Source of the DNA: Alkalihalobacillus sp. YIM B00296
Lineage (GTDB): Bacteria > Bacillota > Bacilli > Bacillales > Fictibacillaceae
Direction: 5' to 3'
NCBI RefSeq assembly: GCF_020179385.1
Contig: NZ_JAIBLJ010000001.1
Location: forward strand, 186,001 to 250,000
DNA: 64,000 nucleotides
The notes under the pieces were generated by a model. It was not told where the DNA came from. It was given only the letters and a program-made list of their open reading frames with translations, and did no database searches. Positions 27,445 to 34,646 of this stretch are shown here, in pieces (position 1 is the first letter of the stretch; the number at the start of each line of letters is the position of its first letter). The translations under genes were made by a program, and so were the position numbers.

Positions 27445-28401
27445 GTGACTTTTCCGATTGGATACCGTACGTTGAAAACTGCGGTTGCTGCACCTCTAGC
27501 CATTTTGATTGCCCAGGCTTTCCAGCTGGAATTTTACGTATCTGCAGGTATCCTTGCGATTCTCTGTATTAAAGTTACGAAAAAGAAATCAATCATTAGT
27601 TCCTGGGAACGGTTTGCATCTTGTGTGCTCGGGATCGGCTTTGCCTTCATCTTTTTTGAAGGGATTGCCTATAATCCTCTCGCGCTCGGTTTACTTTTAT
27701 TGGTTTTCATACCTACGCTCGTAGCACTCAAACTAAAAGAAGGTGTCGTAACGAGTGCGGTCATCATCCTTCATTTTCTTGTCATCAAGGATTTCTCCAT
27801 ATCGATCGTATTGAATGAGTTAGCCATCATCGTCATCGGAATCGGTATGGCCTTGATCATGAATTTGTACATGCCGAGTATGGAACGACAACTCAAGAAA
27901 TATCAAGAGGAAGTGGAAAAGAATTTCGAAAGGATCCTTAAAGAATATTCAAGATTTTTGAGGGAAGGGGACAGTGACTGGGATGGAAAGGAAATTGTCA
28001 CTGTAGACAGGCTTATAAAAGAGGCCAAAAGTCTCGCCTTCCGGGATGTCGAAAACCATCTGACGAGACATGAAAACCAGTACTACAATTATTTTAAAAT
28101 GAGAGAGAAACAGTATGAAATCCTGGGGCGAGTCATGCCAGTCATTTCATCACTGGATCGTACCTACGCCCAAAGCTTTCGGATTGCGGACTTTCTGGAT
28201 GATTTAGCAGGTGCAATCCACCCGGGGAATACTGCCCAACAATTTCTTGATGAGCTTGAAAGAATGAGGCAAGTTTTCAGAAACGCGGACTTACCTAAGG
28301 ATCGGGATGAGTTTGAGACAAGATCTTCCCTCCATTATTTTTTGCTGGAGATGGAACAATATTTGATTCTGAAAAGATATTTCAAAGCTAGAGATAAGTG
28401 A
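27445..28401 (+). CDS. yqjA: ArAE-type membrane protein (YqjA)
   Basis: A 318-residue protein with about six hydrophobic segments in the first 150 residues, then a long charged, helical cytoplasmic half (about 155-315). This is the layout of the aromatic acid exporter/FUSC-like family and of YqjA. The GTG at 27445 follows GAAAGGGGG. The substrate is unknown; export of aromatic acids is an extrapolation from distant relatives. It is followed closely by an L,D-transpeptidase gene in the same direction. Confidence 0.85.
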   Translation: MTFPIGYRTLKTAVAAPLAILIAQAFQLEFYVSAGILAILCIKVTKKKSIISSWERFASCVLGIGFAFIFFEGIAYNPLALGLLLLVFIPTLVALKLKEGVVTSAVIILHFLVIKDFSISIVLNELAIIVIGIGMALIMNLYMPSMERQLKKYQEEVEKNFERILKEYSRFLREGDSDWDGKEIVTVDRLIKEAKSLAFRDVENHLTRHENQYYNYFKMREKQYEILGRVMPVISSLDRTYAQSFRIADFLDDLAGAIHPGNTAQQFLDELERMRQVFRNADLPKDRDEFETRSSLHYFLLEMEQYLILKRYFKARDK

Positions 28402-28460
28402 GTATTCCACTGCCCCTCACGGCAAACTAATGAAAACGGTTTGCAAGGGAGGATCATGGT

Positions 28461-28976
28461 ATGGGACAATTATCGCTGTTTCTAGCATCATTTATTTTCG
28501 TAGTGTCCCCAATATGGCCGTTGGGAGAAAATCCACTGCCTGGGGATCCTTATGTGATCGTCAATAAGTCGAATAATACATTTGCTTACGTCCACGATGG
28601 TGAAATCGAAAAGGTGGGGAGAGTCGCAACAGGAAAATCAAAAGAGCTGACACCTGAAGGAGTATTCACAATCATCGTGAAAGCGGTCGATCCCTATTAT
28701 CGTAAAAAGGACATACCTGGCGGGGATCCAGATAACCCATTAGGTTCACGTTGGATCGGGTTTGATGCCGAGGATACGGATGGTCGGATTTATGGTCTGC
28801 ATGGTACGAATACCCCGAAAGCAATTGGCCGCTTCATTACAGCAGGCTGCGTCCGGTTTTATGAAGATGACATCCGCTGGCTGTATGACCATGTTCCACT
28901 CGGTACGAAAGTTCTTATCGTCGACACTAATAAATCGTTTGAAGAGGTCGCTAGTGATCAGGGTGTCTTGCAGTAA
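28461..28976 (+). CDS. L,D-transpeptidase (YkuD domain)
   Basis: A secreted or membrane-anchored cell-wall cross-linking enzyme, 171 residues. A hydrophobic N-terminal signal (about 4-20) leads to a YkuD domain that starts at YVIVNKSNNTFAYVHDG. The catalytic block has HGTNTPKAIGRF followed by TAGCVRF: the catalytic Cys and Arg are intact, with Thr where Ser is usual. No LysM domain is present. SD GGGAGG. It converges on the ferredoxin gene 10 nt away. Confidence 0.88.
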   Translation: MGQLSLFLASFIFVVSPIWPLGENPLPGDPYVIVNKSNNTFAYVHDGEIEKVGRVATGKSKELTPEGVFTIIVKAVDPYYRKKDIPGGDPDNPLGSRWIGFDAEDTDGRIYGLHGTNTPKAIGRFITAGCVRFYEDDIRWLYDHVPLGTKVLIVDTNKSFEEVASDQGVLQ

Positions 28977-28986
28977 TTGAAAGCCC

Positions 28987-29370
28987 TTACTTCAACCGGC
29001 TCTGGCAAGCGAGACGGAGTCCTTGAGTAACTTGGCCGTCAAGCTTTTTCTTTTCCTGTTCGTTAGGCTCGGACAGGGAAGAGTCCCCCTTCAATAGAAG
29101 GACTTTGCATCTTCCGCAAGTCCCTTTTTTACATTTGAAATCAAGTTCATTCCCTTGTTTCAGGGCCGAATCCAGTAAAGTCATATCCGGTTCAGGATGT
29201 ACAGAATAAGCCCTTCCTTGTTGAATAAGATAAATTTTGTTTGCATCCAGGTTTTTTTGTTGTTCTAAAACGGCTTCAGAGGACTCCTTCTCGAGAATTT
29301 TTCTGTTACCTGCTTCTTTCGATTTCGTGTAATATCCCTTCAAAGAACCGATTGTCAAAGACTTTTTCAT
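28987..29370 (-). CDS. Encapsulin-targeted [2Fe-2S] ferredoxin
   Basis: 127 residues from the ATG at 29370, which follows GGAGG by 11 nt; the frame is open upstream but has no SD there. Residues 5-12 are LTIGSLKG, the same eight residues that end the IMEF cargo protein, so this N-terminus should bind the encapsulin shell interior. A polar linker (13-45) leads to a plant-type ferredoxin fold with cysteines C80, C85, C88 and C122. Ferredoxins with such tags are known as secondary cargo of IMEF encapsulins and are thought to reduce stored Fe(III) for release. The promoter region contains two Fur boxes shared with the divergent gene. Confidence 0.88.
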   Translation of the reverse strand: MKKSLTIGSLKGYYTKSKEAGNRKILEKESSEAVLEQQKNLDANKIYLIQQGRAYSVHPEPDMTLLDSALKQGNELDFKCKKGTCGRCKVLLLKGDSSLSEPNEQEKKKLDGQVTQGLRLACQSRLK

Positions 29371-29423
29371 ATTAAAAAGATCCTCCATTCTAAAATAGTA
29401 AATATTTTCGCCCAAAAAGGGTA

Positions 29424-29482
29424 TTGACCTGAGAATCATTTTCACTTAAAATGAAAGTACTTACCGTTGAGAATGATTATCA
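29424..29482 (+). promoter_or_regulatory. Fur-controlled divergent promoter region
   Basis: TTGACC (29424-29429) and TAAAAT (29447-29452) are 17 nt apart on the plus strand. The spacer holds the Fur-like TGAGAATCATTTTCA (29430-29444, two mismatches). A second box, TGAGAATGATTATCA (29468-29482), has one mismatch to TGATAAT-N-ATTATCA. Both lie between the ferredoxin gene (-) and the 156-residue gene (+), so both are probably derepressed in iron starvation. Confidence 0.8.
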
Positions 29483-29507
29483 TGATTACTTATAGGAGGC
29501 TTTTCAA

Positions 29508-29978
29508 ATGGGTTACGATGTAAATGGCTTCACTGATATGCATACACTTTTGACAAATGAACGGAAAATTGGTGGAGCAATTGAAGCAAGTCGTATACGT
29601 TTGAGTACTGGGGAAGAATTTACATATCCAGTCATCACAAACATCGATTTTTCCGGTTCAACATTTTATTCGGTCGGATTCGTAACCGATGATGGTGAGA
29701 AATACATTGTGAACGTCAAGGAAATCAGTATGATGGCATCCTGTCAGCACTGTCCGATTCAGGAATTGAAAAACAGCCACTATAAAGAACTTAAAACAAA
29801 ACAACGGATCGAATATTTGAAACGATTATGCGAAATCAACCAAGGTGCTTGTACACCGATATTTGAAGAAGAGGTTGCGACCATCATCAATGATATTGGT
29901 GAAGATGCAATCGACCGGGATTCGGAACTGACCCACTTGAAGAAACAGCCGCTTAAGAGTACATTCAAAATCGCTTAG
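29508..29978 (+). CDS. Unrecognised Fur-regulated four-cysteine protein
   Basis: 156 residues, soluble, no signal peptide or membrane segment. SD AGGAGG about 9 nt before the ATG. The N-terminal half looks beta-rich (GGAIEASRIRLSTGEEF, then FYSVGFVTDDGEKYIVNV). The C-terminal half is helical and has four cysteines: C79 and C82 in SCQHCP, C108 and C115. That spacing could bind zinc or an Fe-S cluster. I recognise no family. It shares a Fur-boxed promoter region with the tagged ferredoxin and its terminator with the encapsulin gene, so a role with the iron compartment is likely but inferred. No LTIGSLKG-type tag is visible in it. Confidence 0.85.
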   Translation: MGYDVNGFTDMHTLLTNERKIGGAIEASRIRLSTGEEFTYPVITNIDFSGSTFYSVGFVTDDGEKYIVNVKEISMMASCQHCPIQELKNSHYKELKTKQRIEYLKRLCEINQGACTPIFEEEVATIINDIGEDAIDRDSELTHLKKQPLKSTFKIA

Positions 29979-29979
29979 T

Positions 29980-30015
29980 AAAAAAGTAGAATCCCATTCA
30001 GGATTCTACTTTTTT
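29980..30015. terminator. Bidirectional terminator
   Basis: A perfect 15-bp stem (29980-29994 with 30001-30015), loop CATTCA, flanked by A and T runs. It serves the plus-strand four-cysteine gene and overlaps the stop codon of the encapsulin gene on the minus strand. Confidence 0.92.
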
Positions 30016-30857
30016 GGTGGGGAATCAAGTGTGCAAATCGCCGAAGGGCGCTTGATCCGAAGTACTGAACTTTCATATACACGGAAAAGGTAGTTCATAT
30101 GTTCAGTATCCATGAAAGCAGAATCAAAATCTTCTGCAATTGCAAGATCAAGGTTTTCTCGGCCTGTTGTGATCAACACCCCAGAATCTTCTTTGATTAC
30201 CGGTGACTGATAGATCCCATCCGTCACCAATTCACGGATATGTTCGATTTCCAATACGTGCGTTCCTTCATGGACACGATGGATCAACGCATAAAGGGAA
30301 GGGGATAGCACCAAAGCGTACGGGCCGCTATGTCCCATTTTCAAAAGTTTGTTCCTCGCCTCGACGACATCGGTGAACGCATTACCTGATTTCATCCAAT
30401 CTTCACGAATGTGAGTCAACCGACCTTTTACATTCATTAAACCTTCTAGATCGAATCTCTTTGCACCGTTGAAGATCATATCATCTTCAAGAAGAGCGGA
30501 TTGTGCCGCAGCGTTTGCAGCCGCAGAAAAGTCGACTGGGATGTCTAGAGTTTTCGCTTGTTCGATATCACGCCAATAGAGGATGAAGTCTTTATAAAGC
30601 AACGGAATAGTGAGGTTGACACGTTTTGTCGGTTCAGAAAGCTGGAGGTTCTCACCGTGATAGCCCATTGAGCCGATTTCTTTATCCTCATACACATCGT
30701 TCGTCACCGTTTGTACCCCTTGGCCTAGAGGGCCATAGATATCGATGAATCGTCTGCCGATTAGCTGTCGTTTGATACTGTCCATAATCGTCGTGTCCAA
30801 TTGCTTCCAATCGCGATCACTTAATGGCGAATCTGCAAATACATCAACTTTGTTCAT
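30006..30857 (-). CDS. Encapsulin shell protein (family 1)
   Basis: An HK97-fold shell protein expected to assemble into a protein nanocompartment around cargo bearing a targeting peptide. The 283 residues fit family 1. Recognisable words are SPLSDRDWKQLD at the start, GRRFIDIYGPLGQGVQ, the E-loop region with LNLTIP-like VNLTIPLLYKDFILYWRDIE, and SGPYALVLSPSLYALIHR. SD GGGAGG; it starts 5 nt after the IMEF gene, in one operon. No phage genes lie nearby, which favours an encapsulin over a prophage capsid. Confidence 0.93.
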   Translation of the reverse strand: MNKVDVFADSPLSDRDWKQLDTTIMDSIKRQLIGRRFIDIYGPLGQGVQTVTNDVYEDKEIGSMGYHGENLQLSEPTKRVNLTIPLLYKDFILYWRDIEQAKTLDIPVDFSAAANAAAQSALLEDDMIFNGAKRFDLEGLMNVKGRLTHIREDWMKSGNAFTDVVEARNKLLKMGHSGPYALVLSPSLYALIHRVHEGTHVLEIEHIRELVTDGIYQSPVIKEDSGVLITTGRENLDLAIAEDFDSAFMDTEHMNYLFRVYESSVLRIKRPSAICTLDSPPKK

Positions 30858-30862
30858 TCTAT

Positions 30863-31465
30863 TTACCTCCCTTTAAGGCTTCCTATTGTAAGTCCTTTTT
30901 TGTAGCGTGTTACTTCTGGTGATGTTTTCCTCGTATCCTGTTGTGAAGACTGGTCTGTGTACAGGTCCACTTTCAAATGTCCGGCTTTATCTTCCTTTTC
31001 ATCAGTCGGAATCGATGCTTGGGTGCTTACGACTCCTTCAAACTGCTCATTCAAATCATTCAGCATCGCCTTGATCATTTGATAATCTTCATAAGTCATA
31101 TCACGTAAGCTTTTCAAGCTTGTTTCGTGCTCTGTATCTTTGAATTGGAACAACGCGAGATCCAAATGCTCTAAGAAATTATGAAGGCCGAATTTTTCAA
31201 GACTGATATCTTGCAAAAGCCTTATGAATTCATGATTGGATGAATGAGAAGCCTCGGGATTACTGATAAAATAATCGAGCTTTGGATTCACCATCGCTAA
31301 ACGATCCTGACGATGTTCTTCTTCTTCATAAATATGATGGAAATAAAGTCGTTCATGTTCATCTTTAGCATTTTCGATTGTCGGTTCAAGGATACCCATG
31401 AAAACTTTCAGTGCATCCTCAGTTCTGGAAAATATGTTTTTCAACTCCTGGAAGTTTTCAGACAT
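30863..31465 (-). CDS. IMEF-type encapsulated iron-mineralising cargo
   Basis: A 200-residue helical protein of the iron-mineralising encapsulin-associated Firmicute (IMEF) type, thought to oxidise and store iron inside the shell. It contains YEEEEHRQDR, a metal-ligand-like acidic/His stretch, in the ferritin-like part (about 1-140). A disordered, Ser/Asp/Lys-rich linker then ends in LTIGSLKG at residues 192-199, the encapsulin targeting peptide, plus Arg. The SD precedes the ATG at 31465. It is the first gene of a two-gene operon with the shell and lies behind a long perfect palindrome. Confidence 0.92.
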   Translation of the reverse strand: MSENFQELKNIFSRTEDALKVFMGILEPTIENAKDEHERLYFHHIYEEEEHRQDRLAMVNPKLDYFISNPEASHSSNHEFIRLLQDISLEKFGLHNFLEHLDLALFQFKDTEHETSLKSLRDMTYEDYQMIKAMLNDLNEQFEGVVSTQASIPTDEKEDKAGHLKVDLYTDQSSQQDTRKTSPEVTRYKKGLTIGSLKGR

Positions 31466-31488
31466 TATTCCTCACCTTCCTTTTACCT

Positions 31489-31517
31489 TTAAAGAAAGTA
31501 TAATATACTTTCTTTAA
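31489..31517. promoter_or_regulatory. 29-bp perfect palindrome upstream of the IMEF gene
   Basis: Two 14-nt arms (TTAAAGAAAGTATA and its exact complement) flank a single A, 24 nt upstream of the IMEF start codon. It includes a TATAAT-like core. It is not a Fur box. It is best explained as an operator for an unidentified dimeric regulator overlapping the encapsulin promoter. Confidence 0.6.
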
Positions 31518-31571
31518 TAATGGGTGACTAACGCTCAGCCTGAGCAGAGGGTTTGGTATTGCCAAGTTTTT

Positions 31572-31780
31572 TTATGAGATAAGAAAGTATAAGATTCTTG
31601 TACAGTGAAGTACATCGCCCAACCCCTTGGTTCACTTCAGACCTTCGGCGGTCGACACATTGAAGTACTACTTAAGAAGTTACCCACGCAGAACCGAACT
31701 TGGTTTGGTTCGAGCCTCCACGTCTGACTTCCAGTGACATTCGTGATTAACCCCGGCGCTTGCGCATTTCTTTATGAACT
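31572..31780 (+). repeat. Dispersed intergenic repeat, copy B (long form, diverged)
   Basis: It starts GATAAGAAAGTATAA, then CATCGCCCAACCCCTTGG, TCACTTCAGACC, GGTCGACACATTG, CCCACGCAGAACCGAACTTG, GACTTCCAGTGACATTCGTG and CGGCGCTTGCGC. It includes the middle section lacking in copy A, and a hairpin around GAACC/GGTTC. It lies between the encapsulin operon promoter and the Prli42-like gene. Confidence 0.8.
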
Positions 31781-31827
31781 TCTCCACATTCAATCATCAT
31801 TGCCCTTTTCTTCTCTTTTTATCCGTA

Positions 31828-31917
31828 TTAAAACATGAATGCCACATTTGCAAGAAGTGAGATAAACATGGCGATGATCATCAAATAAATCATGATTTTC
31901 ATCCATTTATTGCGCAT
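31828..31917 (-). CDS. prli42: Prli42-like stressosome miniprotein
   Basis: A 29-residue open frame with SD AGGAGGT 7 nt before the ATG. It has a basic start (MRNKWMK) and one membrane segment (about 8-29). This matches the Prli42 miniprotein family, which anchors the stressosome to the membrane in Listeria and is conserved in Bacillaceae. The match is by pattern and size, so the identity is likely but not certain. It is too short for most ORF thresholds. Confidence 0.7.
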   Translation of the reverse strand: MRNKWMKIMIYLMIIAMFISLLANVAFMF

Positions 31918-32078
31918 CGATTATACCTCCTACGATTCTTACATCTTATTGTACAGACAAACAGATTGCGGTACAAGAACAAAGCATATCGAGTTTTTTC
32001 GTGAAAATGCAGGAGTTAACCGCTTTCATAGAGAAGAGAGATAGGTGGTAGACATGTATGCAAAAGGAGGCTTCTAGA

Positions 32079-33734
32079 ATGGAACATGAAAATGATTTTG
32101 AGCAATTGTTTAAAGAGTGGCAAGAGACGACAAGAAAGTTGATGGATCGCTTTCCAGAACGGAAGGAAACGTTCCAAACTACTTCCAATATTGAAATTGA
32201 GCGTTTATATCTGCCTGAACAATTAGATTCAACATATATGGAGAAGCTAGGTCTTCCAGGGCAATTCCCTTATACAAGAGGAATTCAACCGACGATGTAT
32301 CGTGCAAGGCATTGGACGATGCGCCAATATGCAGGCTTCGGTTCGGCCGAAGAAACGAATAAGAGGTTCCGTTACCTTCTTGACCAGGGACAGACAGGTT
32401 TGTCAGTCGCATTCGACCTTCCAACCCAGATCGGCTACGATTCGGATCATTCCATGTCAAAAGGAGAGGTTGGTAAAGTCGGGGTTGCAATCGACTCTCT
32501 GGAAGACATGGAAGCTTTGTTGAAAGGTATCCCGTTAGATAAAGTAAGTACCTCCATGACGATCAATGCCCCTGCTGCTGTACTCCTGGCTATGTACATC
32601 GTGGTGGCTGAAAAGCAGGGAGTATCGCCGGACAAAATCTCGGGCACGATCCAGAATGATATCTTAAAAGAATATATTGCTAGAGGCACCTATATTTTCC
32701 CACCTAAGCCTTCCATGAGATTGATTACGGATATCTTCGCCTATTGTACGGAAAACGTACCGAGGTGGAACACGATCAGTATTTCAGGCTATCACATACG
32801 TGAGGCTGGGGCGACGGCAGCTCAGGAATTAGCCTTCACTATTGCGAATGGGAAGGCGTATGTTGAAGCAGCTCTCGAGACTGGATTGGATATCGACCAG
32901 TTTGCGCCTCGTCTAGCATTCTTCTTCAATGCACATAATGTGTTCTTTGAAGAAATCGCAAAATTCCGGGCTGCACGGAGAATGTGGGCTAAAATCATGA
33001 AGGAAACCTACCATGCGAAGAATCCGAAAAGCTGGCAACTGCGGTTCCATACCCAGACAGGCGGATCGACGCTTACAGCCCAGCAACCAGATAACAATAT
33101 CGTCCGTGTCACTGTGCAAGCACTCTCTGCGATTCTTGGCGGTACACAAAGCTTGCATACGAACTCACGGGATGAAGCTCTCGCGCTTCCGACTGAAGAA
33201 TCTGCTAGAATTGCCTTAAGGACGCAACAGATCCTTGCTAATGAAAGCGGAGTAGCGGATACAGTTGACCCGCTTGCTGGGTCATACTTTGTAGAAACTT
33301 TGACAGACGAATTGGAGAAAGAAGCGCATCGTTATTTAGATAAAATCAAGGAATTAGGTGGTGCTGTATCTGCTGTCGAACAAGGATATATGCAGCGTGA
33401 AATACACCACACCGCTTATGAAACACAAAAGGCTATCGAAAAAGGCGATCAGATTGTCGTCGGCATGAATGCATACCAATTGGATGATGAGCCGAAGCCT
33501 GAACTTCACCGGTTAGACCCGGAATTAAGTGCCAATCAGGTGAGAAAATTGGGGAAAGTAAGGTCTAAGCGGGACCAACAACGAGCGAGCGCTCAGTTAG
33601 AAAGTCTGCGTAGGGCTGCTCAAGCCTCTGAAAACCTCATGCCTCATATTGTGGAATGTGTTCGCACCTATTGTACGATTGGTGAGATTTGCGGGGTTTT
33701 ACGTGAAGAATTCGGAGAGTATACAGGGATTTGA
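32079..33734 (+). CDS. Methylmalonyl-CoA mutase, large (catalytic) subunit
   Basis: The TIM-barrel subunit of an acyl-CoA mutase, 551 residues from the ATG at 32079 (AAAGGAGG at about 8-nt spacing). Typical words are [24 protein letters not shown], here without its own B12 domain, [40 protein letters not shown] and [20 protein letters not shown]. The cobalamin-binding domain is in the next gene. Together they interconvert methylmalonyl- and succinyl-CoA, which lets propionyl-CoA from Ile/Val breakdown enter the TCA cycle. Other acyl-CoA mutases share this fold. Confidence 0.9.
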   Translation: MEHENDFEQLFKEWQETTRKLMDRFPERKETFQTTSNIEIERLYLPEQLDSTYMEKLGLPGQFPYTRGIQPTMYRARHWTMRQYAGFGSAEETNKRFRYLLDQGQTGLSVAFDLPTQIGYDSDHSMSKGEVGKVGVAIDSLEDMEALLKGIPLDKVSTSMTINAPAAVLLAMYIVVAEKQGVSPDKISGTIQNDILKEYIARGTYIFPPKPSMRLITDIFAYCTENVPRWNTISISGYHIREAGATAAQELAFTIANGKAYVEAALETGLDIDQFAPRLAFFFNAHNVFFEEIAKFRAARRMWAKIMKETYHAKNPKSWQLRFHTQTGGSTLTAQQPDNNIVRVTVQALSAILGGTQSLHTNSRDEALALPTEESARIALRTQQILANESGVADTVDPLAGSYFVETLTDELEKEAHRYLDKIKELGGAVSAVEQGYMQREIHHTAYETQKAIEKGDQIVVGMNAYQLDDEPKPELHRLDPELSANQVRKLGKVRSKRDQQRASAQLESLRRAAQASENLMPHIVECVRTYCTIGEICGVLREEFGEYTGI

Positions 33735-33801
33735 TACAGGTGCACAACTGTGACTAAACCTGCACAAATGAATGATAAGCAGGGATACGGAGGTAGTGGA
33801 G

Positions 33802-34644
33802 ATGAAAAAGAAAATTCGTGTATTGATCGCAAAGCCGGGTCTCGATGGGCATGACCGTGGAGCTTTGATCATATCACAGGCTTTGCGGGATTATGGCATG
33901 GAGGTTATTTACACTGGTTTGAGACAGACGCCGGAGCAGATTGTCGCATCCGCTGTACAGGAAGATGTCGATGCAATTGGTTTATCTTGTCTATCGGGTG
34001 CCCATAATGAACTTTTCCCTGAAATTGTAAAAGGTTTGAAAGCGCAAGGGGCGGGTGATATCATCGTCATCGGTGGAGGGGTGATTCCATGGGAAGACAT
34101 TCCGTTTCTAGAGGAGCAAGGTATTAAAAAAATCTTTACGCCAGGAACACCTTCCATTGAAACTGCTAAATACATTGAAAAAGTCGTGTGCCAACGTGAT
34201 GGGATTTCTCTTGAAAACCCTGTGGATCTGATTGAAAAGGTCGATCACATAGGTATTGCTGTCCAGTCCCTCGATGAGTCATTGCCTTTTTATTTAGATA
34301 TACTGCAACTGAAGCTAGTGGGTATTGAAGAGGTTGCTTCAGAATCCGTGAAAGTGGCGTTTATTGATGCTGGTAACGTCAAGTTAGAGTTGTTGGAACC
34401 GATTTCACAATCAAGTCCCATCCACTCCTTTTTAGAAAAACGCGGGTCTGGGATTCATCATGTAGCTTTAGGAGTAGGGAACATCCAAGAACGAATAGAC
34501 GAAATTAAGAAAAAAGGGATCCGGATGATTCATAATGCCCCTAAGCCCGGTGCCGGTGGGGCTTCCATTGCATTCATGCATCCGAAATCAACAAATGGTG
34601 TACTTTATGAGTTATGTGAGAAACCATCGAAGGAGCGTTTGTAG
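33802..34644 (+). CDS. B12-binding subunit fused to methylmalonyl-CoA epimerase
   Basis: 280 residues from the ATG at 33802 (GGAGG, 8-nt spacing). Residues about 4-130 form a cobalamin-binding domain with DGHDRG (the DxHxxG motif whose His ligates cobalt), SCLSGAH and GGGVIP. Residues about 145-275 form a VOC-fold epimerase beginning KVDHIGIAVQSLDESLPFY and including GSGIHHVALGV and a final LYELCE. In many bacteria these are two genes. The fusion would couple epimerisation to the mutase. It lies between the mutase and carboxylase genes of the same pathway. Confidence 0.88.
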   Translation: MKKKIRVLIAKPGLDGHDRGALIISQALRDYGMEVIYTGLRQTPEQIVASAVQEDVDAIGLSCLSGAHNELFPEIVKGLKAQGAGDIIVIGGGVIPWEDIPFLEEQGIKKIFTPGTPSIETAKYIEKVVCQRDGISLENPVDLIEKVDHIGIAVQSLDESLPFYLDILQLKLVGIEEVASESVKVAFIDAGNVKLELLEPISQSSPIHSFLEKRGSGIHHVALGVGNIQERIDEIKKKGIRMIHNAPKPGAGGASIAFMHPKSTNGVLYELCEKPSKERL

Positions 34645-34646
34645 GA

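Noticed and set aside
30006-31465. Prophage capsid remnant instead of encapsulin
   Set aside because: No other phage genes are near, and two cargo genes with matching targeting peptides flank the shell gene.
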